A stretch of DNA of 64,000 nucleotides from Persicaria tinctoria. Taxonomy: Eukaryota; Streptophyta; Magnoliopsida; Caryophyllales; Polygonaceae. Location of the stretch: NCBI GenBank assembly GCA_037127255.1, contig JBANSL010000001.1:41345001-41409000 (forward strand), given 5' to 3'. Shown in pieces: positions 1-10,135 of the stretch. Numbering within the stretch: position 1 is the stretch's first letter; each line of letters opens with the position of its first letter. The notes under the pieces were generated by a model, which made no database searches, was not told where the DNA came from, and worked only from the letters and a program-made list of their open reading frames with translations. A program made the translations under genes and the position numbers.

Positions 1-804
1 TATTATGTTTGGTTGATTTCTCCGTTCTAGGGTTTGGGTGATCCCAATGATTATTTGGTAGTGTTAAGATTGATATTCGTTTGTTTGAGAACTTGTTAGA
101 TTCAATCCTAATGTGCTTAATCTGATTGATTTCATAATTGATTGCAGTCCTATTAGAATTTGAGATCGAAAGGAGATAAGACTAATAGGGCGATTAGATA
201 AGGGTTTGAGGCCGAAATGCGATAACTTACTATCGGAACCTTATGATTGAACCTCGAATTTTATCATTGGGAAAGCTAAGAATTCCTTGTGGATTAATAT
301 CTATCGTAGAAACTCTAGGTTGAAGTTGTATTTGATTGAGCACGAAAGCTTATATTGGTGCAATTGAGATCTAGATTCTATGAGCTTAAAGGGTTTGAAT
401 TGGTTGATTGAGACCGAAAGGAGATGGTTAACCAATTTAAGCACAATTACTATGAGACCGAAAGGATATTAGTAAGTACCTTAGATAGCTACCTTCAACA
501 AACTCAGACAACGTGGCACGTATATCATTATTAATCTACTAAATAATTGTTGTGGGGATCATTTATCCTAGATTTTCCTTGTTTCTATTGTGTTTGAATA
601 CCACATTTTGTATAGTTGATTCTTATTAGTTGGTTACTTTCTCCATCCCTAAAAAAAATTCTCTTTTATTTGTCCTTTGCTATATGGCTTAGTAATATCA
701 GTTTGAAATTACAATCGATACCACATAGTCCCTGTGATTCGAAACTCGATATACTACAACTGAATCCCATACACTTATGGGTGTAGTAGGTTTAGCCTTT
801 ATCA
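1..804 (+). mobile_element. LTR Z, 3' part of an Athila/Tat-like LTR
   Basis: This is non-coding sequence with the look of the downstream half of a plant Athila/Tat LTR. The phrase GACCGAAAGGA recurs near 170, 408 and 460, and the segment ends in a 'ccctgtgattcgaaactcg' stretch followed by TTTATCA at 798-804. A similar ending occurs in LTR Y near 41480-41522. To its right the gag frame of the outer minus-strand element O resumes directly, so Z probably inserted into that gag. If so, its TSD would begin at 805 (ATAGC), but the left end is outside the window and this cannot be confirmed. No gene is seen here. Confidence 0.5.
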
Positions 805-944
805 ATAGCGCGCCTCTTCGTGGGTCTCTGCAAGCTGCACTTGGTCAACATTTGGGCACGCAGTAGTGTTGTACCTCACATATCCACACTCCAAACAAGG
901 TTGGTTTTTAGACAGAAATTTAACTTGTTTGGTGAGACGACGTA
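805..944 (-). pseudogene. Athila-like gag, zinc-knuckle segment of element O
   Basis: Read on the minus strand from 944 to 805, this segment has no stop and encodes LTKQVKFLSKNQPCLECG followed by a CCHC-like knuckle, CLECGYVRYNTTAC, in which the expected histidine is replaced by asparagine. It continues the frame found on the other side of solo LTR X2: the codons before 19261 give DQFHNDQV, and these join in frame once X2 and one 5-bp duplicate are removed. Gag of the Athila/Tat group binds element RNA and forms the particle. The fragment is dead because solo LTRs flank it on both sides. Confidence 0.6.
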
Positions 945-1255
945 TGTTGTGAGCCTAATTTGCCATGTTTTTCACTTACTTTTTGTTGTGAGCTGAATCT
1001 GCCATGTTTTACAATAACTTTTATATCGTTTTCTGCATTCATTTCATGTATTTGGGCTAGAATAGTACAGAATCTATGTAGTTTATGCTTATTTGCCAAA
1101 TTATGGAATCTACACCAGTTTCTGTTTAACTTCACAGAATTCGAGGAAATTTACAGCAGTTCTGAGAAAGGACGAAGAGCTCGGAAATCAACTACAAAAG
1201 TCCAAAGTCAAAGAAGCAGCGGAACCAGGACGAATCAAGCTGGAGCCAAGAGTTA

Positions 1256-1733
1256 CTCGATATCGAGTACATTTACTCGACATCGACCAAAGAAGTCGAG
1301 CATTGCCTGGTTGAGGAGGAGCTGATCGAGGAACTGAAGACGAAGCCAACCCGACTCCGGAGCTCTACTCGATATCGATTAGTTTACTCGATATCGACAA
1401 CACCCTGATGCCATGCCCGGAATTGATCAAGAATGCTGAGTCGGGAAGCCGAAGACCTAGAGATGCCGAGCACCAGTTACTCGATATCGACGAGTTTTCT
1501 CGATATCGACAAGATCTGCACCACCTGTCCGAGCTAGATCGGGGAGAGGTTGCTCGACAACACTAGGCCAACCAAAGTCGACACCATGTACTCGATTCGA
1601 GTACTTTGCCCGATATCGAAAAATCCTGAGGCGACTGTGCGAACTAGATCGAGAACTAGCTACTCGACAAAGACCAGTGAAGAAGTCGTCGACACGGTTA
1701 CTCGATATCGAGTAGTTTGCTCGATATCGAGGA
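1256..1733 (+). repeat. U3 array of paired TCGA palindromes
   Basis: A 12-bp near-palindrome, CTCGATATCGAG and variants, occurs repeatedly and mostly in pairs. Starts are 1256/1276, 1368/1387, 1480/1499, about 1590/1608 and 1701/1720, so partners are 18-20 bp apart with an A/T-rich spacer such as TAGTTTG. The array lies upstream of the TATA box at 1981. Comparable pairs occur in X2, X3 and X4. Confidence 0.85.
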
Positions 1734-1980
1734 CATCTATCCTGAGCCGCGTTACGCGGTGAGCTATCCGTGTCGAGCTGGGATTACTTGGAGCCAAAGG
1801 AGTCCGATTCTATCCAAGATCTATCAAGTTCTATCTATGGAGAAGAGATTAACCCACACATGGAGGATTTACCTTTTTGGATTTAATTCCTTTATTCCAT
1901 TTATTTATCTTTAAACTTTTAGATATAGAGATTTAGATATAGATAGACTTTCTTACCTTGATTAACAATGGTTGAAAGCC

Positions 1981-1990
1981 TATAAATAAA
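1981..1990 (+). promoter_or_regulatory. TATA box of LTR X1
   Basis: TATAAATAAA lies about 1 kb into the LTR, between the palindrome array and a GA-rich stretch. The same sequence is found on the minus strand in X4 (near 59212-59222) and X3 (near 25722-25732), so it is a family feature and the likely core promoter of the LTR. Confidence 0.6.
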
Positions 1991-2609
1991 GCCTAAGTGG
2001 CTGGTTTTTATTCATTCATTTTCAGAGAGAACAAGTAAGTAGTTACATAGAGAGAGAGAGTTTGTGGCGAGCAAGGTGGAAAGGCGAAATCGGATTTGGC
2101 TTGTTCGGTTGTAAGCTTTCTTTGGTTTATTTTAATGCAAGTTAGTTTCTTTTGTTTATTGATGAGTTTCTTGATAATGAAGAGCGAGTAGTCCACCCAC
2201 TTCTAGGGTCAGGGTGAGCCCGACGGTAGCCATGTAAGATGATGCGGTAAAGGTTTGAGCTTTTTATGCAATTCGTCTTCTATCCCTATAAGAATGATTC
2301 TTTTGCGAGAGTTGAAGGTGATCCTTTTTTGTGTTATTGAAGCGAAAGTGATCTTAATACAACTTGGGTTAATGATGTGAAAAGGGTTAGTAACAATTAG
2401 GGTTTATGTGAAAGCCTCTATCTTCCTATTTGTTAATAACGAAAGTTATTTGATGGAAAGCATGATCTTTTATGCATTTATGTGTTATTTTGCATTGTTA
2501 TCGATGTGGTGTTGATACCCTGGCTTTGGAAGTCTTTAGTTTATTGAATTTATTTCGTTGAAAATCTACGTTCTATGTTCGGAAAGTTACAATTACAGTT
2601 TCTGTTCTT

Positions 2610-2757
2610 TGTCGATACCGAGGAAGTTTTGTCGATATCGAGTACTGTTTACTCGATATCAAGGAGACTTTGCCAAGATCGAGTTTCTGTTGTTGAGTTT
2701 GCTGTCTGTTGTCGACTTGTTGTAGTCGATATCGAGGATTGTTGCTCGATATCGAGT
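2610..2757 (+). repeat. Second array of paired TCGA palindromes in X1
   Basis: Further GTCGATATCGAG-type words occur at about 2610, 2630, 2651, 2725 and 2745, with 20-21 bp between partners. This group lies in the downstream third of the LTR, after the presumed transcription start. Confidence 0.8.
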
Positions 2758-3250
2758 AGCTTCTGTGTCCTTGCTTTATTTTCTTCTTTTGTTTGTTATT
2801 TCTGTCTTCCTTTCTGTCTTTCTGCTATTCTGTCCGTGAGATTTACAGCTACCTGAGATCCACTGACACGTTTCCTCGTGGATCGATCCTGACTTCCCAC
2901 TACTGCATAGGGAGAGAGTCTTGTAATCATTTGCAAGGGACGGAATCTGGTTTGCTTTACATTATTTATATTTTATTGCAAGTCTCGATTTCCTACACTT
3001 ACAACACTTTTATATCGATTTCTGTATACATTTCATGCATTTGGGTTAGAATAGTACATATTCTATGTAGTTTACGCATATTTTCCAAATTATGGAGTCT
3101 ACACTAGTTTCTGTTTTGCTAGTTTCGCAGAAATCGAGGTATTTGACAGCAATTTGGAGAAATGATGAAAAGCTCAAAGTCAACTACAAAAAGTCCAAGG
3201 TCAAGGAGCAGCTGAGCAAGGACAAATTCTGCAAGAAAAAAGAAATGATC

Positions 3251-3485
3251 AACTCGATACAGTTAGTCGATATGGAGTAACCTTAGTCGATATCGATTAA
3301 CCCAAGTCGAAATCGAGCAAGTCGAGCAGGGCCATACTCGAGGAGCCCAGAGCTACTAGACGTCGAGTAAACCTAGTCGACATCGAGTACATACGTCGAG
3401 TCCACCAAGTGCCTGAGCTCGAGTACAATCTAAGGGGAGAAAACGCTAGTCGACATCGAGTAATTCTACTCGAAGTCGAGTACCC
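3251..3485 (+). repeat. Paired TCGA palindromes in X2 (U3)
   Basis: Words such as GTCGATATGGAG, GTCGATATCGAT and GTCGAAATCGAG follow one another at 20-bp intervals from 3271. Further pairs near 3358-3395 and 3451-3480 keep the same spacing although the middle bases have diverged. Confidence 0.75.
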
Positions 3486-3810
3486 CAGTGACGAACCCGA
3501 GTCCGAGATCGAGTGTGTGCCGAGAGGATAGACTACTTGCAAGAGAAGATATGTGGAATTCTATCCATCCACATGAATATCTATCAAGTCCAAGAGGGAA
3601 CTATCCACATTAGTTCTAATTTCCTTATAGATTTATTTCCTTTATCAATCAAGTTTTATCTTATGTTTTAGATATGAAGTTTTTAGATATAGATAGATTG
3701 TTCTTCCTTAGAATAGATAAGGTTGAACACTGTTAATAAGGCTTTAGGGGCTGGGTTTTAGAATCATTCAATCATCCAATCCAAGCCACAAGTGTTCCAA
3801 TGGGAGTTAC

Positions 3811-3816
<6 letters not shown>

Positions 3817-3890
<74 letters not shown>
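3817..3890 (+). repeat. (GA)n microsatellite in X2
   Basis: About 74 bp of almost pure GA repeat, interrupted by a TA and a GG. It corresponds in position to the short GA run at about 2050 in X1. Confidence 0.95.
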
Positions 3891-4255
3891 CCGAGTGGAG
3901 CAAGGGAGCGGAAGTTGTCTGGCTTCGTTCGGTTTGTACTTTCTTCTGTTTTATTTAATGTAATTAGTTATTTCTTTTATTATATTGATGTTTGTTATGA
4001 TGAGAATCGAGTAGTCACCCAACTTCTAGGGTCGGGGTGAGCCCGACAGTAGCCATGTAAGGTAACGCTCTAAAGGTACAATCTTTGATGCGATTTCGTC
4101 TTCTATCCCTACGACCATGATTCTTTTGCGAAAGTTGAAGGTGATCCTTGTTTGTGTCATTGAAGTGAGAGTGATCTTAATACAACTTGGCTGAATTATG
4201 TGAAAAAGGGTTACTGACAATTAGAGTTTGTGCAAAAGCCTCTATATTCCTATTT

Positions 4256-5213
4256 TGATGCGGAAACATCTTTTACACCTCCAGACACGCCTATTATCCT
4301 TGGTGAAGGAACAATGACTAGAGCCCGAGCTAAGAAGCTTCAACGAGACTTATTCATGTTTGTGAGTCATGCCTTGTTCTTGAGCTCAGCCCAACTTCTC
4401 GAAGTACCATTGAAGACATATATGTGTATAGGTATACAAGAGGCCGAACCTCCTTAGACATCATAGGAGCCGATTTGGCTAAGTGTTGGAAACCTTATGT
4501 TTATTTCCATTTTTAACAACTTTCCTTACTTAAGTTATTTTAGTAAAATTTAAAGGTTATTTTAATTATTTCTTTAGGTTTTTAGTTTTATTAATTTTTG
4601 GCCCATTAGCCTTGTTAGGGTTATATAATGTCGAACACCCTCTTTTAGAACATTCACGTCTCTTTTCTTATGAAAATCAGTTTTTGTGTGAAACACAATT
4701 GTGAGAAAGTCAATCGATTCGAAGCGTGGGTCATCGATTGCAAATTGGTATAGATCTCAACTTGGTTTGCCTTGTGTTCATAAAGATCATGAGAGCTTGG
4801 TGATCCTGGTATCCACAAGTCCCCTCCTTGTGCCTCCAAGTTGTCTGCTTCGTTGTGTAAGGTTGTAGAGGTGGGTTGTGTAGTCAATGGTGCTTGGTTC
4901 CTACCCTCTACGGAGGCCTGGGGTCTTCATCTCGTTCTTGATAGTTCGAATCACACAACTATCGGTCTTGTTCTTGAATTATCGAGTCTTCTTTATTGTT
5001 TTGTCGAGTCTTGCTTGAGTCTTTATCGAGTCTTGTTCTCTTCTTTTGGTCGACATCGAGTTCAGTCTTGTTCTTGGTGTTCTTGTCGATATTGATTCCA
5101 ATTCTTTAAGTTCTTGTTGCGTCTTTTTTATTTCTTGTTCAGTTCTTGATTGTTCCTTTGAGTTCTTGTTTGATTGTCGAAGATCAGGCCATCCTACGGC
5201 TTATCCCCTATCA
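4256..5213 (+). repeat. 5' LTR of G1
   Basis: This LTR runs from TGATGCGG to CCTATCA. Its first about 200 bp encode, in one open frame, the same C-terminal tail that ends the pol frame in the 3' LTR, including the TRARAKKLQ motif. A TATA-like TTATATAATG lies at about 4621. The motif TCGAGTCTTG recurs in the last 250 bp. Confidence 0.9.
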
Positions 5214-5216
5214 AAT

Positions 5217-5228
5217 TGGCATCAAAGA
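5217..5228 (+). other. Primer-binding site of G1
   Basis: TGGCATCAAAGA lies three bases after the LTR. It is a decayed form of TGGTATCAGAGC, which pairs with the 3' end of initiator tRNA-Met. G2, B and C carry TGGCATCAGAGC. Confidence 0.75.
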
Positions 5229-6134
5229 TTTGGTTTCCGACATCAAAGTTGTGTCTTTTATTTTTTTCTTCATATAAACACAAAAACCCCACAAAAATAG
5301 AGTCTTTCTTTGTTTTGGTCTTTCACTTCCTGAATTCTTGATTTGATTATTACTAACCTTGTTTGTTTGTGATTGTTGTGGTTGCACTTAGCCCAAACAC
5401 AGCCTAGCCGAGATCATTGAGGCTGACTCAACCTTGTGCTCGCATCTTCTTGTGCACACACATAGTCGACGACATCCATTGTGTTCTTCCTAGTCGATTT
5501 CGGCCAAACAATCCCAAACCCTAGGTAGAACACTATCTTTGGATCTTTTTGTTTTATCTATTTTATTGCCTTATTAAATTTCTGATTTTTTTTTTGTGGT
5601 AGATATATCCCATTGTATCTATCATAAATTATAAAAGGCTTAGATATATATACTTACCAAAGTTAGCCAAACTCTCATCTATATATATTTCATTAGGGCT
5701 AAATTTTATTTCATTCACCATTGTTCATATTTTTCGAGTCCTTCTTTAAAATTTGTTGTTCTTTCTTGCATTAGGTAAAAAAAACCGTCTAAAAATATTC
5801 AAAAAAAGAGAGACATTCAAAGCTTGGACCTAAGAGGATAAAATTCACTAGGGGCAAAAGTAAGTCAAAAAAAAATATTTGTTGACCTAGTGCAAGAATG
5901 CTTCAAAGGACGAAATTTGGTGATCTTGATCAAAGCCCTAGTCGACATACACATTGCCCCCATTCCTCTTGCATCAAACACAAAACTTGAAACCCTACCT
6001 TGCAACTACAACATCCTCACTAAGGGTTGAATACAAAAGAGGTAAATTTTCAAGTTCTCTTTTATTTTCTTCTATTTTTTTCCACGAAATCAGTCTTGTG
6101 TGTGTTTATCATTGTTTGTGTCGAGTACTACCTC

Positions 6135-7197
6135 TGATAACTCCACTCCCTTGATGAAAATCGAAAATAGTTTCAAAGGCTTTGATACACAGTTTGTGTC
6201 AAAGGTCTTGAAGCTACAACTGTGTTGATGAAACACAAAACCTGTACTTTATTATATTATGTCCTAATATTATTATATATTATTATATTCTTCCAGATAT
6301 TATTATACATGCACTAACATTTCAGGAAGCTTTTCGAATTATATCTCCTTCCTTGAGCTGAATAACGTGGAGAATAAAATCGGAGATTATGGCTTTAGAA
6401 TTTCCAAGAATAGAAGATCTCAAAGATCCACCCGCAAGCCACAATCCAAGTTAGCCGTTGGAGAAGATTCCTTCCTCAAGTGGTGCCGATTATCTTCACT
6501 ATATAAAGGAGATGAAGAAGAGAGAGAGGACGGACGTACATTCACGAATATCATTGCACAATCAGCCCTCAAGTTTACGATCTCTCTTCAGCGTGTTCTC
6601 TCTGTTTGTTCTTAAGAGTCTTATATTTCATTTCAAAGCATTTGAGAGTTACACAGTGAGCTTATAGGATATATTTCGTGAAAGTGTTATACTCGAGAGT
6701 TTTGTAACTCAGGAAGTGAACACTAGGCGATTGATTCACTAAGTGTAAGAGGATTGTACTAGATAGTTGGTAGAGGTGGGGCTCTTCTAGATTGGTCTAG
6801 GACTCCAAGGGAACGTGAGTTGACTAGATTGCAATTGTATTGGAGAGAGGCTTCTCGGTGAGCTATTAGGATCCTAAGTCTTGTGAATCAATAAAAGTCG
6901 ATTGAATCCTAGGGTTGTGGAAGAACCCAAGGCGGGGACGTAGGCCAAGTTCGTGCCGAACCTCGTTAATAATTCGTTGCGTCCTTTACTTACTGCTTTA
7001 CCATATTTCCGCATTTGTTCGAATTGTATAACTTATTTGTGATTCAGGTTTTCCAGAGAAAAAATTAAGTCTAATCTCAAAGGTTTTTGCACGAGCTTCA
7101 AAAGTCTTGAGATTACCTGCGAAAAAACGGCATACTCTATTCAACCCCCCTTCTAGAGTATCTTTATATTACTTTGTTTTACATTATCGAACCTTCA
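6135..7197 (+). repeat. 5' LTR of the Copia element
   Basis: The LTR runs from TGATAACTCC to CGAACCTTCA. A TATA box, TATATAAAG, lies at about 6500, followed by a purine-rich stretch. Both LTRs are similar over their full length, with scattered substitutions. Confidence 0.93.
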
Positions 7198-7199
7198 AT

Positions 7200-7211
7200 T
7201 GGTATCAGAGC
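7200..7211 (+). other. Primer-binding site of the Copia element
   Basis: TGGTATCAGAGC lies two bases after the LTR and is the standard plant Copia site for initiator tRNA-Met. Confidence 0.95.
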
Positions 7212-7255
7212 TTTACTCACTGCTTTTGATCTAACAATCTTGTGAGTTTTTTATC

Positions 7256-8773
7256 ATGTCTGGTGAAGCAAGCGGAGGATTTGCACAGGGAAGGTCTACC
7301 ATTAGACCAACACTCTTTGTAGGATACAACTTCATCCACTGGAGGTCCTTGATGAAAATGTTCATTACAGATCAAGATCTGGAACTTTGGAACATTATAG
7401 AGAATGGTCTGAAGATTCCAATGAAAGACGGACCAAATGGAACCAAAGTCGCGAAGAAGGAGGCTGAATACATCCAATTGGATCTTGAACTCGTCTCCAA
7501 AAACTACAGGGCTATTAACTTACTATATTGCGGTCTTAGTACTGATTTGTTTAATCATATTTCATCTTGTAGGTCAGCTAAAGAGATTTGGGAGAAGCTG
7601 GTTGTCACTTACGAAGGAACTAGCCAAGTGAAGGACACCAAGATCAGCATCTTCCTTCGAAAGTATGAACTTTTCAAAATGAAGCCTGACGAGTCTGTTA
7701 AGGCCATGTTCACACGGTTCACGGAAATCACAAACAACCATGACTCTCTCGGCAAGACCTTGGATAATGTTGAGAAGGTGAGGAAGATATTGAGGTGTCT
7801 CCCAAAAGACAAATGGGGCCCGAAAGTGACAGCAATAGAAGAAGCCTAGAATCTCACCACTCTACCCCTCGATGACCTGCTTAGGAAACTGATCACGCAT
7901 GAGATGATCCTTAATGAAGACGATGGAGAGCTTCCATCAAGCACTAAGAACTTGGAGCTCAAGTCTAAGAAGGATGAGCCCAAAGATAGATCGTATTCCG
8001 ACGATGAGGATGGCCCTTTTGCTCTTATCACAAGAGGCCTTGCTCGAATCCTCAAAATGAAGAAACAATTCAACAACAAGGATGGATCAGAGTCTTCAAA
8101 ATTTCGAGGTAAGTCTCAATACAACAAATATGACAAGAAGACTAAACCTTTGTCTTGTTTTGAATGTGGTGAAACAGACCATCTAGTGAAAGATTGCCCT
8201 CAAAAGACGAAGAGCCAGTTCAAGAAAGGTGATAGATGGAAAAAGAAAGAAATGGTGGCAGCTTGGAGTGATTCCGACTCAGGTGAATCAAATTCCGATG
8301 ATGAAAAGGCCAACCTTTGTCTCATGGCCACATGAGACGAATCCCATGATGAGCAACTCGAGGTAACTGTAAGAGAGCTCATGGTAAGTCCAAAAGAGGT
8401 ACTATCGGAATTCCTTTCTAATATGATTGCCAATGAAGAAAAACTTATTGGCCAAACTAACACTCTTATCAAGAAAACCGTGGACAGAGAAAGAACTATT
8501 GAGGAACTGTCTAGGCGGGTCAAAAGTCTTGAAACCTCTTATTCAGGTCTTGACATTAAAGTCAAGACTCTTGACTCAGAGAAATCTGAACTCAAGCAAG
8601 ATCTCTCGTCTCTGAGAAGTGAACATAATGACTTAGAGAATGAGAAGATCTCCCTGAATAATAAGATTCAAGACCAACAGACAGCCCTTATAAGTTTTAC
8701 CAAGTCCAAGGGCACTCTTGATAGGATGTTGGGTGAGCAACAAAGTTCTCTAAACAGAAGTGGTATTGGTTAA
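7256..8773 (+). pseudogene. Copia gag (UBN2 domain and first zinc knuckle)
   Basis: One continuous frame starts at the ATG at 7256 and is broken by stops at 7847-7849, 8333-8335 and 8771-8773. The first 197 codons match the UBN2/Copia gag type, with conserved features such as WEKLVVTYEGT and VRKILRCLP. The next segment carries the CCHC knuckle CFECGETDHLVKDC (about 8156-8197). After the second stop comes a heptad-rich, probably coiled-coil stretch of about 130 residues (8381-8770). Gag packages element RNA. The stop at 8333 looks like CGA to TGA, a deamination-type change. The length before the breaks suits a SIRE-like gag. Confidence 0.88.
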
Positions 8774-9052
8774 AACCCGAGGTTTTTAAAGAAGAAACAC
8801 ATTACCACTTTTGTGAAGGCAAAAGAAAGCAGAACCTCTCCTATATGTCACCACTGTGCGAGAAAGGGACATGTAAGAGAGACCTGCCCCTATAGAAGAA
8901 AGGATCCTCATATTATTCGCAATACATTTCCTGTTCATTTGAGAAAAGAACGGATAACGCAAGTTTGGGTCCCCAAAGACACTATTTTACCAAATATAGT
9001 TTATCCCAATAATGGATCTAAATTTGCTCACTGGTCTAGCCACAAAGGTTGA
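8774..9052 (+). pseudogene. Copia gag, second zinc knuckle
   Basis: This continues the gag frame after the stop at 8771. It carries a second CCHC knuckle, CHHCARKGHVRETC (about 8846-8887), and then VWVPKDTILPN. A knuckle at this position, just before protease, is typical of SIRE-like elements. The frame ends at 9052, and protease continues in a different frame, so one indel lies near 9050. Confidence 0.8.
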
Positions 9053-9333
9053 TTTTTGTTTTGCAGGAGATAACCAAGGTGAAAGAGCAAAAATGGATTA
9101 TTGATAGTGGATGCTCTAGACATATGAGTGGGAAGAGGTCTCTCTTCCATGAACTAAAGAAGCAATCCACTAGAACAATCACTCTTGGTGACAAAGGAAA
9201 GTGTGACATCGTTGGTATCGGTAGTGTTGGGAGTGATCCTAACCACTGTATTAAAAATGTTTATCTTGTTAATGGTTTGAAGTATAATTTGCTTAGTGTT
9301 TCTCAATTATGTGGTAGTGGTAATGATGTTTGA
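9049..9333 (+). pseudogene. Copia aspartic protease
   Basis: This is the retropepsin segment of the polyprotein. WIIDSGCSRHMSG contains the catalytic Asp-Ser-Gly (DSG codons from 9103), followed by the flap-side region ITLGDKGKC and the VYLVNGLKYNLLSVSQL stretch common to Copia elements. It lies in a different frame from gag and ends at a TGA at 9331-9333, so it cannot be made as part of a polyprotein here. Confidence 0.85.
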
Positions 9334-10135
9334 TTTAACAAGAAAAGATGTCTAGTACTCAGAGAAGATACAGGTGAAGTAGTTCCCTGCATATCGTTAT
9401 AACAACATCTATGTTGTGAATGCTGAGCAAGTGGCACAAGGAAGCTTAACCTGTCTAAAGGCTTTGACGGATGATCCAAAGCTCTAGCACAGGACACTCG
9501 GTCATGTGAGTTCACATACACTACAGAAGCGTGTGTCCAAAGGGCTTGTAAGAGGACTACCTGAGATGGACTTCAAAGATATTGAGATGTGCAAAGCATG
9601 CACACGAGATAAACAAACTCGTAGCTCTTTCAAATCGAAAAAGGTTGTAAGTACTTCTAGACCCCTTGAACTTTTACATATGGATTTGTGTGGTCCTATG
9701 CGAGTCATATCTCCCAATGGTAAAAAGTAAATGCTTGTTGTCATATTTGATGAATGCAATGACAGTTCTTTGAGTGAAAGTATTGCAGATTTAGATCTTA
9801 ACATCCATACAGAGAATGAGGATGGCAATGATGTTGCTACCAAGAACACAGAGAAAAGGAACATGCAGGAACATATTCTCAACACTGAAGAATTGGCCCA
9901 AGGTGTTGAAGATCCGTCCAAAGCCCTTGGTGTCCAATCCAACAGTGTTGAAACGTTAGAAACTGCTGTAACTGAACCTAATAGGACCAAGGAGTCCGAT
10001 GTACCACAAATCAATCCTGCTGGTGTGACGAATCAAGGAGCTGAGACTAGCAAAAGAAAATTCAAATACTCCTCACCACACTCTTTAAAGGATATCATTT
10101 CTGATCCTACATCTAGTGTTCAAACTCGTTCTTAA
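9334..10135 (+). pseudogene. Copia integrase remnant, core deleted, and linker
   Basis: From 9506 the frame gives the HHCC zinc-binding end (LGHVSSHTL and MCKACTRDK) and the first catalytic Asp in MDLCGP (about 9680). After SPNGKK and a TAA at 9728-9730 the frame jumps straight to VIFDECNDSS, sequence expected downstream of the catalytic core. The second Asp and the Glu are missing, so integrase is inactive. The remainder is an acidic linker that leads to reverse transcriptase and is cut by a TAA at 10133-10135. The segment 9334-9505 is out of frame. Confidence 0.8.

Larger units (their letters stand above)
984..3006 (+). mobile_element. Solo LTR X1 (Athila-like) nested in X2
   Basis: X1 begins TGTTGTGAGC at 984, ends CTTACAACA at 3006, is 2023 bp long and is flanked by the perfect 5-bp TSD CTTTT (979-983 and 3007-3011). 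Its first about 150 bp repeat the start of X2, and X2 resumes at 3012 exactly where it broke off. There is no internal region, so this is a solo LTR. A TATA box lies at 1981, a purine-rich GA stretch follows near 2050, and two arrays of paired TCGA palindromes flank the promoter region (1256-1733 and 2610-2757). ORFs in this stretch are short and unconvincing. Confidence 0.85.

Noticed and set aside
3817..3890. GA repeat as a CRISPR-like or satellite array
   Set aside because: Simple dinucleotide repeat at the same place in other family members. No spacers.
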